Part shown: in pieces, positions 1-4,947 of the stretch
Layout: the number at the start of each line of letters is the position of its first letter
Numbering within the stretch: position 1 is the stretch's first letter
NCBI GenBank assembly: GCA_904502145.1
Contig: CAJGDH010000086.1
Coordinates: forward strand, 1 to 7,665
DNA length: 7,665 bases
Direction: 5' to 3'
Origin: an uncultured Eubacterium sp.
Lineage (GTDB): Bacteria > Bacillota > Clostridia > Lachnospirales > Lachnospiraceae
Notes under the pieces: model-generated
Told to the model about the DNA's origin: nothing
Databases searched by the model: none
Seen by the model: only the letters and a program-made list of their open reading frames with translations
Translations under genes and position numbers: made by a program

Positions 1-313
1 AGCCGAAAAGAAGGCCGCCGAGAAAAAGGCAGCAGAGAAGAAAGCCGCTGAGAAGAAAGCAGCAGAGAAGAAAGCAGCCGAGAAAAAAGCAGCAGAAAAG
101 AAAGCAACCGTAAATAAGGGAGCAGAGAAGAACACAACCGCAGAGAAAACAGAAACAGCTGAGAAGAAGATCGCAAAAGCATCTGTTGGCAACCCCAACG
201 ACCTGATCAAGAACAAAGAGAGCAATGTGATGGTACTTTACCTGGCAGCAGCCCTCCTTGTGGGCACGGTAGTTGCAGCAGGGATCGCAATCAAAGCATT
301 ACACAGAAGATAA
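1..313 (+). CDS. C-terminal part of an AEKKA-repeat protein with a C-terminal membrane anchor (5' partial)
   Basis: The frame is open from the left edge (first complete codon at base 2) to a TAA at 311-313, giving 103 visible residues; the start lies outside the window. Visible residues 1-35 are seven AEKKA units, followed by degenerate Lys/Glu/Thr/Ala-rich sequence to about residue 60. A short linker containing NPND then leads to one hydrophobic segment of about 22 residues (roughly 77-98), and the protein ends in the basic tail KALHRR. The repeat should form a long charged helix, as in TolA-like or cell-wall-spanning linkers, and the tail suggests a membrane anchor with a cytoplasmic end. 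No LPXTG motif precedes the hydrophobic segment, so sortase attachment is not supported. Codon choice within the repeat varies (gcc/gca/gct, aag/aaa), as expected for a translated repeat. The function is unknown because the main domain is missing. Confidence 0.8.
   Translation, partial: AEKKAAEKKAAEKKAAEKKAAEKKAAEKKAAEKKATVNKGAEKNTTAEKTETAEKKIAKASVGNPNDLIKNKESNVMVLYLAAALLVGTVVAAGIAIKALHRR
2..106 (+). repeat. 15-bp tandem repeat encoding AEKKA, seven visible units
   Basis: Seven consecutive 15-base units, each reading as GCN-GAR-AAR-AAR-GCN (AEKKA), run from the first complete codon to base 106. The array may extend left beyond the window. Units differ mainly at third codon positions. Further copies to the right are decayed (for example GAEKN and TAEKT). 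The array lies wholly within the partial coding region and is probably prone to copy-number change. Confidence 0.85.
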
Positions 314-359
314 ATTAAAGAAGCTACAGTCAAAGAACTGAAAAGATACCCCAGTAAAA

Positions 360-410
360 CAAGGACTTTCACAGGAGCCCAATGGACAGGGATACATGTG
401 GAAGTCCTTG
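360..410. other. Long intergenic stem-loop, 14-bp arms
   Basis: Bases 360-373 (CAAGGACTTTCACA) pair with 397-410 (TGTGGAAGTCCTTG) along all 14 positions, with a single G-U wobble. The loop has 23 bases, with a possible inner CCC/GGG pairing (378-380 with 389-391). It lies 46 bases after the stop of the repeat protein. On the + strand it is followed by AAAATGAC and not by a T-run, so it is not a classical terminator; in the opposite orientation only TTTT follows. It may protect the 3' end of the upstream transcript or act as a weak terminator. It ends just before the -35 box of the next promoter. Confidence 0.55.
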
Positions 411-413
411 AAA

Positions 414-441
414 ATGACAAATTATAGTATATTAATATAAT
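414..441 (+). promoter_or_regulatory. Sigma-A promoter of the lipoprotein gene
   Basis: ATGACA (414-419, five of six matches to TTGACA) and a perfect TATAAT (436-441) are separated by 16 bases. The predicted transcription start is near 448, giving a leader of about 65 bases before the lipoprotein start. The surrounding sequence is strongly AT-rich. TTGAAA at 408-413 is an alternative -35 but is badly spaced from TATAAT. Confidence 0.6.
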
Positions 442-457
442 AAAAATAAAAAATTTA

Positions 458-489
458 GTCTTTTGCCTGGGATTATCCAGGGCAAAGAC
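458..489 (+). promoter_or_regulatory. 5'-leader stem-loop upstream of the lipoprotein ribosome binding site
   Basis: GTCTTTTGCCTGG (458-470) and CCAGGGCAAAGAC (477-489) form an imperfect hairpin. Six outer pairs, then GCC/GGC, then TGG/CCA pair with single-base bulges around a GATTAT loop. It starts about 10 bases after the predicted transcription start and ends 8 bases before the AGGAGG at 498-503. It could stabilise the 5' end or tune access to the ribosome binding site. No T-run follows, so it is not a terminator. Confidence 0.45.
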
Positions 490-512
490 AGAGTATTAGG
501 AGGAAATCAAAA

Positions 513-1124
513 ATGAAAAAAAGGTTATTCGCAGGTTTAGCAGTAGGAATCATGGCAATCGCAATGGTAGGATGTTCAGGACAGAAAGCAGCAGAGCCAG
601 CCGGCGGGGAAGCAGAAGCAACGACTCAGGTGGAGGCAGCCGCAGAGGACTGGTACAAGACCGTACTTGAGGATGAAAATACGAAAGCACAGTATCCCTT
701 CTATGCACATCTGGATGTCAATCTGGACGGTACGGATGAGCTGTTCCTGTCAACCACAGAAGAAGGTTTCATCGGTGATGATCAGAAAGCCTGCGTAATG
801 GCATTTGATCAGGGAGAAGCGAAAGTTCTCCAGGAGATCGGCGGTAATGCCGGAGAGTACTGGGTATATGGTGAGTCCGATGCCACACTGGCTTATTTCT
901 CCAGGATGGCCGGAGAAGGACACATCGTTCTTTATAAGCTGGATGGAGGAGCACTGCAGGAGATCGGCACAGCAGACCACTACAGCCCGCATCACTATAC
1001 AGAGAAGGACAACGCTGAGGAACTCTACATGATTGACGGAAAAGAAGTCAGCCAGGAAGAGGGAGAAAGCTACTTCGAGCAGTATGGAAATTCGGCAGGG
1101 GCCGTCACATTTGAGAAGTACTGA
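513..1124 (+). CDS. Small secreted lipoprotein of unknown function
   Basis: This 203-residue protein starts at an ATG placed 9 bases after a perfect AGGAGG (498-503). Residues 1-20 are a signal peptide with a KKR basic start and a hydrophobic core, ending in MVGC with the lipobox cysteine at 21, so the mature protein should be lipid-anchored outside the membrane. Residues 22-46 are a low-complexity Ala/Glu/Gly linker. The rest is an acidic domain containing D68-V-N70-L-D72-G73-T-D75-E76-L, an EF-hand/FG-GAP-like acidic loop that could bind calcium and is common in Bacillota lipoproteins. It has its own promoter and leader hairpin and ends in a strong terminator, so it is probably monocistronic. 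No enzyme family was recognised and there is no sign that it belongs to the catabolic operon. Lipoprotein status is secure; the ligand or role is unknown. Confidence 0.9.
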   Translation: MKKRLFAGLAVGIMAIAMVGCSGQKAAEPAGGEAEATTQVEAAAEDWYKTVLEDENTKAQYPFYAHLDVNLDGTDELFLSTTEEGFIGDDQKACVMAFDQGEAKVLQEIGGNAGEYWVYGESDATLAYFSRMAGEGHIVLYKLDGGALQEIGTADHYSPHHYTEKDNAEELYMIDGKEVSQEEGESYFEQYGNSAGAVTFEKY

Positions 1125-1185
1125 TCCGATGAAGTCCGGAACTAACAGAAATAAAGGATAATAATAAAAGATAATAAAGACAGGG

Positions 1186-1233
1186 AAAAAGCCTGTCAGG
1201 AGAGTTGATCAGACAATCCTGGCAGGCTTTTTT
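1186..1233. terminator. Bidirectional intrinsic terminator between the lipoprotein and cyclase genes
   Basis: GCCTGTCAGGA (1191-1201) pairs with TCCTGGCAGGC (1217-1227), 11 pairs with one G-U. The stem is flanked by AAAAA (1186-1190) and TTTTTT (1228-1233), so a U-tail is present in both directions. It ends the lipoprotein transcript on the + strand and can end the three-gene operon arriving on the - strand about 50 bases after the cyclase stop. Confidence 0.9.
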
Positions 1234-1284
1234 CAGGAGTAGACTATTAGTGAAACGTAGTTATCATTTTATTATGACGGTTTA

Positions 1285-2265
1285 TTAAACGATAGCGATC
1301 GGACGTACGAACATACCGGTTGCACCGCGAACCTTGGATACGTTGCAGATGAAGCAGAATTCATAGACTTTGTCTGCTACAAGCTCATCAAGCTGAACGA
1401 ACTCAAGGATATGAACACCCTGCTGGATCAGAAGGTAATGATGAACCGGCTGCGGATGTCTCGGAACGGAAGTGGAACCGTCTGCGTTGAAACCATCGAT
1501 ACATGCCATATCGTCACCAAGAAGGATCGCTCCGCCTTCCTCAACCAGGTAGCGGGCAGCGCTCACGCCGAGACCGGCATCGCCACAGGCATTGTTTGGC
1601 CAGTTATCGCCAAGACGAACCATAACGGCATCGCCGGGTTTAAGCTCAACGCCTTCCCATTTTGCGCACTCTTCACAGTCTTCTGCAGTAACGATATAGT
1701 TGTTGGGCAGGGAATCAACACCCTTGAATCCGGCCATGTCAAGGAGAACGCCTCTCATTACCATAGGAGGTGTGGAGGTGATATCACATCTGGTGGGGCC
1801 GAAGTTTGTGCAGTGATCATCGCCGGAGAAACCGTTGTACCAGTGGTTGTCATCGCCGGTGGTGAAGTGGCACAGAGCGTCCATATGTGTTCCTACATGC
1901 ATGGAGGAAACCAGCATCTCTGTGTTCAGACCCATGTGGAATTCCGGTGCGTTTGTAGGAGTATCCAGCCATTCACCCTCTTTGTACCAGTTAACGCTGG
2001 CATCGATGTTGGAGTCCTTCATATTCTGACGTCCCTTGGGGGATGCATAGCCAAGAAGTTCAAATCCGGTATGTCCCGGCCATACGGGCATGCCTTTGAA
2101 TCTTTCTGTTTCAAGGTCGTATACTTTACCTTTCTTGATCAGAGAGATTGCTTTCAGCACGGATTCTGCATTGATCTCGGCAGCAGCGCCAACCTCGTCG
2201 CCTTCACCGTATTTTGCCCATACATTCTCGTTCAGCCAGGAATCGTCATGATAGTTTTTCTTCAT
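1285..2265 (-). CDS. Cyclase-family metal-dependent hydrolase (kynurenine formamidase-like, long form)
   Basis: This 326-residue protein starts at an ATG 9 bases after GGGAGG (2280-2275). It carries the cyclase-family metal motif HVGTHMDALCH (residues 123-133: H123, H127, D129, H133), which corresponds to the HxGTHxDxPxH of kynurenine formamidase, with leucine in place of the usual proline. H276 and E288 keep the 12-residue spacing of the conserved C-terminal His/Glu pair. The first 60 residues (WAKYGEGDEVGAAAE, then GKVYDL) match the N-terminal extension of the longer cyclase subfamily, longer than the roughly 210 residues of KynB. The family hydrolyses amide, lactam or lactone bonds, usually with zinc or manganese. 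No signal peptide is seen, so it should be cytoplasmic. It is last in the operon, 25 bases after the kinase. By context it may open a lactone or amide precursor of the acid the kinase uses; that substrate is inferred, and tryptophan catabolism is not supported by the neighbours. Confidence 0.88.
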   Translation of the reverse strand: MKKNYHDDSWLNENVWAKYGEGDEVGAAAEINAESVLKAISLIKKGKVYDLETERFKGMPVWPGHTGFELLGYASPKGRQNMKDSNIDASVNWYKEGEWLDTPTNAPEFHMGLNTEMLVSSMHVGTHMDALCHFTTGDDNHWYNGFSGDDHCTNFGPTRCDITSTPPMVMRGVLLDMAGFKGVDSLPNNYIVTAEDCEECAKWEGVELKPGDAVMVRLGDNWPNNACGDAGLGVSAARYLVEEGGAILLGDDMACIDGFNADGSTSVPRHPQPVHHYLLIQQGVHILEFVQLDELVADKVYEFCFICNVSKVRGATGMFVRPIAIV

Positions 2266-2290
2266 TTCTCAATACCTCCCATATGTTGTT

Positions 2291-3544
2291 TTAATTGGTG
2301 TGATGCTTTAAATAATTTGCTATCTCTATGATCAAATTTTCCTGCCCGAAGCCTCCTGACTTCGAGACCAGCGGAAAATATTGATTTTTTGTCTGAACCT
2401 GCATAAGCACGGTCCCGTTTACCGGTTCACAAAGTGGATCCAGCAGAGGTTTATCCAGCTGACTGATGAAGGAATACAGGGTGTCCCCTCCGATGACCAT
2501 GAGGGCAAAGTCTTCCTCCAGGGTCAGAAGGTAAGCTGAAATCTCCCCCAGCCGCCCGGCGATGATCTCCGGGATATCCTCAGTGCTGATCCCCTTCTCC
2601 CTGGCGTAGGCCAGGGTATCTTCCACGGTATTTTCCGTGAAGCCGTCGATGAGGATATAGTCATTTTGTCCGCACAGATCCTTAAGCTCTTCTTTAAAAT
2701 GTTTCCCTGCATCACTCTGCAGGTAATCAGGATCCAGTTTCTGCCCCTGGGTGAGGCAGATCCGCCGAAAACCCTTCTGCCCGGCGTAAAGGACCTGTTT
2801 TTTTGTCACATCATTGATGCTCCCGCAGACCACAAACAATTTCCGGCTCTGTACAGCAGGACATTCCCTCCCTTTCAGGAAAGGGATCTTTTCCGCCAGG
2901 ACTTCCGCAAAGCCCGCGCAGCCGGCGGTGATCCTGATGTGGCCGTTTTCCACAAGCCGGTCAGCGATCTCTTCCAGGTCTGACCTGGTGGATGCGTCGA
3001 AGACCGCAACCTGGCTGTCCGGCCAGGTGCCCCGGTCCTTCTCATATACATTTGCCACGGAGAGGGCACTTTCTTCATGGATCAGCATGGAGACGGAAGA
3101 CTGCCGGACCGGATTCAGAGGATCCGAGCCGAAGTTGCTTTGGGCAACCGGTGTGCCGTTGATATAATGGATACCCTCACGGGTGCAGCGGTTTTCCCGG
3201 GGCAGCGCAGGGACAAAGGCAACCGGTTCACCGGTCACGTCGTCCAGGGCGGCCAGCTCGCTGCCGATATGTCCCCGGAGGGCGGAATCCGTCTTCTTGT
3301 AAAAATATTTTATCCCCAGGTCCACACAGAGCTTTGCTGTGCTGTAGACTTTGGAATAGGCTTCCTGCTCATGGACATGGCGGGTTTCGGTATCGATGAC
3401 TAGGATCTCTTTGGAATGATCGATATCGTCCACAAAGAATCCGTCACCGGTAATGATCTGGCATCCGATCCCCATCTTCGAAAATTTGATACCGGTGTCC
3501 AGGGCCCCGGTAAGATCATCTGCGATGATTGCAAGACGCAGCAT
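2291..3544 (-). CDS. Four-carbon acid sugar kinase family protein (DUF1537; threonate/erythronate kinase type)
   Basis: Family members phosphorylate acids such as D-threonate or erythronate on the terminal hydroxyl using ATP. The N-terminal substrate domain shows ADDLTGA (residues 8-14), LVIDTETR and KKTDSALRG (83-91); the C-terminal nucleotide domain shows VVCGS, GGDT (352-355) and KSGGFG (395-400). At 417 residues it has the normal full length. The ATG at 3544 was chosen because AGGGGG (3558-3553) lies 8 bases upstream; a GTG at 3553 would add three residues but overlaps that ribosome binding site. It sits 31 bases downstream of the PdxA-family gene and 25 bases before the cyclase gene. The pairing with PdxA fits the DtnK/PdxA2 route from threonate to dihydroxyacetone phosphate. 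Family assignment is firm; the exact acid is not determined. Confidence 0.9.
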   Translation of the reverse strand: MLRLAIIADDLTGALDTGIKFSKMGIGCQIITGDGFFVDDIDHSKEILVIDTETRHVHEQEAYSKVYSTAKLCVDLGIKYFYKKTDSALRGHIGSELAALDDVTGEPVAFVPALPRENRCTREGIHYINGTPVAQSNFGSDPLNPVRQSSVSMLIHEESALSVANVYEKDRGTWPDSQVAVFDASTRSDLEEIADRLVENGHIRITAGCAGFAEVLAEKIPFLKGRECPAVQSRKLFVVCGSINDVTKKQVLYAGQKGFRRICLTQGQKLDPDYLQSDAGKHFKEELKDLCGQNDYILIDGFTENTVEDTLAYAREKGISTEDIPEIIAGRLGEISAYLLTLEEDFALMVIGGDTLYSFISQLDKPLLDPLCEPVNGTVLMQVQTKNQYFPLVSKSGGFGQENLIIEIANYLKHHTN

Positions 3545-3561
3545 GTTTGTCACCCCCTAGC

Positions 3562-3579
3562 CTGATCCTCCCGGATCAG
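3562..3579 (-). promoter_or_regulatory. Perfect hairpin overlapping the pdxA stop codon inside the operon
   Basis: CTGATCC (3562-3568) and GGATCAG (3573-3579) form a perfect 7-bp stem with a TCCC loop. The pdxA-type stop codon (3578-3576) lies inside one arm, and the kinase ribosome binding site begins 3 bases beyond the other arm. No U-run follows, so it is not a terminator. It may act as an mRNA-stability or translational-coupling element between the two genes. Confidence 0.4.
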
Positions 3580-4628
3580 TGGTGTTTTGCGCTTTGGATG
3601 GCATAATCGATGGCATTGACCAGACTGTCTTCATTCTGTATTCCGCGGCCGGAAGTATCAAAGGCGGTCCCGTGGTCCACGGAGGTCCGGATGATGGGGA
3701 GACCAAGGGTGATGTTGACGCCCTTTACGGCCTGCCATTTTCCTGCTTCCCGGTCATAGACGAAGCCCACGGTTTTCAGAGGAATGTGCCCCTGGTCATG
3801 GTACATGACCACGACGATGTCATACCAGCCGCCGAGAGCCTTGGAGAATACCGTATCTGCCGGGAGGGGACCCTCGGCGGGGATTCCCTCTGCCCTTGCC
3901 TGCTCGATTGCAGGGATGATCTCCTCGATCTCTTCCATGCCGAAAAGGCCGTTCTCCCCGGCGTGGGGATTCAGTCCGGCTACAGCAACTCTGGGTTCCT
4001 CTATGCCGATCTTTTTGCATTCTTCATAAGCCAGGCGGATGCAGGTCAGGACACGGTCTTTTTTGACCCGGTCGCAGGCGGTCCTCAGGGACACATGAGT
4101 GGACACATGAACCACCCTCAGGTTCTCGTGGACCAGCATCATGGTGTAGTTCCTTGTTCCGGTCTGGTCAGCGTAGATCTCGGTATGGCCGGAGAAATGG
4201 TATCCCGCCAGGTTCATGGCCTCTTTGTTGAGGGCGTTGGTCACCGTGGCGTCCACCTTACCTTCCATGGCAAGGCTGATCACCTTCTCCACACAGACGT
4301 AGGCGGCCTTCCCGCACATGGGGGAAAGCTTCCCGTATGCAAACTCGTCCATATCCACCAGATCAAGGTGGAGGACATCGATGGTACCGTATTCAAATAC
4401 AGCCTCTTCCACAGAGGAAACTCTGTGAAGCTTCAGTTCATTTTCTTTCAGGAAACCGGTGCCTGTCAGGATGCGGATGGAATCCGCCAGCACATTTGCG
4501 TCGGCCACCACCAGGGGCCGGCATCTCTCATAGAGGGATCTCTGGTGAAGTGCCTTGACGGTGATCTCCGGACCGCAGCCGGCAGGATCGCCCATGGTAA
4601 TCCCGATGACGGGTCTGTTTATGCTCAT
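3576..4628 (-). CDS. pdxA: PdxA-family dehydrogenase, probable 4-phospho-threonate/erythronate 3-dehydrogenase (PdxA2 type)
   Basis: PdxA-type enzymes oxidise 4-phosphorylated hydroxy acids with NAD; the keto product then decarboxylates. The start at 4628 gives 350 residues, close to the family norm, with AAGGGGG just upstream; an upstream ATG at 4730 in the same frame adds a 34-residue Tyr-rich extension unlike the family and lies in the promoter region, so it was rejected. Visible motifs are ITMGDPAGCGPE (residues 10-21), SGHTE (146-150), NPHAGE (220-225) and YHDQG (276-280). H178, H222 and H277 keep the spacing of the three metal-binding histidines of PdxA. The end carries the family block TSVDHGTAFD. 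Pyridoxine synthesis would use 4-phosphohydroxythreonine, but the adjoining kinase and the absence of other vitamin B6 genes favour the catabolic PdxA2 role, giving dihydroxyacetone phosphate. It is the first gene of the operon. Confidence 0.92.
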   Translation of the reverse strand: MSINRPVIGITMGDPAGCGPEITVKALHQRSLYERCRPLVVADANVLADSIRILTGTGFLKENELKLHRVSSVEEAVFEYGTIDVLHLDLVDMDEFAYGKLSPMCGKAAYVCVEKVISLAMEGKVDATVTNALNKEAMNLAGYHFSGHTEIYADQTGTRNYTMMLVHENLRVVHVSTHVSLRTACDRVKKDRVLTCIRLAYEECKKIGIEEPRVAVAGLNPHAGENGLFGMEEIEEIIPAIEQARAEGIPAEGPLPADTVFSKALGGWYDIVVVMYHDQGHIPLKTVGFVYDREAGKWQAVKGVNITLGLPIIRTSVDHGTAFDTSGRGIQNEDSLVNAIDYAIQSAKHH

Positions 4629-4682
4629 TTTGCTTCCCCCTTCCACTTTCAGAAGCCAGTTCGCCAAGTTTGATTTTGTATA

Positions 4683-4730
4683 TTTATAGTAGTAGTATAG
4701 GAATACACAAAGAAATAATCTCACTTTCAA
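4683..4730 (-). promoter_or_regulatory. Candidate sigma-A promoter(s) of the catabolic operon
   Basis: Two overlapping possibilities face the operon. One is TTGAAA (4730-4725), 17 bases, then TGTATT (4707-4702). The other is TTGTGT (4710-4705), 16 bases, then TATAAA (4688-4683). Either would place the transcript start 40-70 bases before the dehydrogenase start. Both are imperfect, in line with an activator-dependent promoter. No convincing -24/-12 element faces the operon. Confidence 0.4.
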
Positions 4731-4756
4731 AAGCCGGGAAATGTGTTGATTTGAAA

Positions 4757-4820
4757 CGAATAATTACCGATTGTTCGAGGAAAAAATTTTAAAGAAAATA
4801 TTGTTTCTATTTGGAACATT
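4757..4820. promoter_or_regulatory. Candidate operator: inverted-repeat half-sites in the divergent intergenic region
   Basis: The 319 bases between the two divergent genes (4629-4947) hold no gene. Two imperfect inverted repeats with 5-base spacers are visible: CGAATAAT (4757-4764) with ATTGTTCG (4770-4777), seven of eight matching, and ATTGTTTC (4800-4807) with GGAACATT (4813-4820), six of eight matching. The two ATTGTTYS half-sites start 30 bases apart, about three helical turns, so they fall on the same DNA face. They lie upstream of both divergent promoters, where the PrpR-like regulator would be expected to bind. Assigning them to this regulator is an inference. Confidence 0.35.
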
Positions 4821-4837
4821 TATTGAAAATGAAGCTA

Positions 4838-4866
4838 TTGGGATTTCGGAAAAAACACATTAATAT
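4838..4866 (+). promoter_or_regulatory. Weak candidate promoter of the regulator gene
   Basis: TTGGGA (4838-4843) and TAATAT (4861-4866) are 17 bases apart, each matching four of six consensus positions. This would give a leader of about 75 bases. The match is weak in AT-rich DNA where chance hits are common. Confidence 0.25.
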
Positions 4867-4947
4867 TGAATTAATTAATAACTAGTTTAAAGTGGAGTAG
4901 ACTGGAAAAATCAGAATTTTGCCGGAGGATGAAGAGAGGGAGAAAGT

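Noticed and set aside
60..100. LPXTG or SrtB-type sortase signal before the C-terminal hydrophobic segment of the repeat protein (visible residues)
   Set aside because: No LPXTG is present, and the NPND stretch does not match NPQTN and is separated from the hydrophobic segment by a charged linker. Positions here are residue-scale, lying within bases 1-313.
2..106. CRISPR-like array or satellite DNA from the 15-bp repeats
   Set aside because: There are no spacers; the units are in frame, encode AEKKA and vary at third codon positions, which fits a coding repeat.
238..420. 60-codon open frame on the - strand across the repeat-protein end and the stem-loop
   Set aside because: It runs antisense to the membrane segment, which explains its apparent hydrophobicity, and it has no supporting ribosome binding site.
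1411..2331. 306-codon open frame on the + strand opposite the cyclase gene
   Set aside because: It is antisense to a gene with intact family motifs, has no ribosome binding site and reads as Cys/His/Val-rich sequence with no family resemblance; it is a shadow of codon bias.
3579..4673. 364-codon open frame on the + strand opposite the PdxA-family gene
   Set aside because: It mirrors the dehydrogenase almost end to end, has no ribosome binding site or recognisable domain, and is explained by the third-position bias of the real gene.
4629..4730. 34-residue N-terminal extension of the PdxA-family protein from an upstream ATG
   Set aside because: The extension (Phe/Tyr/Lys-rich) is absent from the family, lacks a good ribosome binding site and overlaps the candidate promoter; the start at 4628 has a purine-rich site and begins right before the family's first strand.
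4812..4827. Possible -24/-12 sigma-54 promoter on the + strand (TGGAAC-N5-TTGAA)
   Set aside because: The GG of -24 and the spacing fit, but the near-invariant GC at -12 is GA, and it faces the regulator rather than the operon; it is kept only as a possible relic, not as a promoter.
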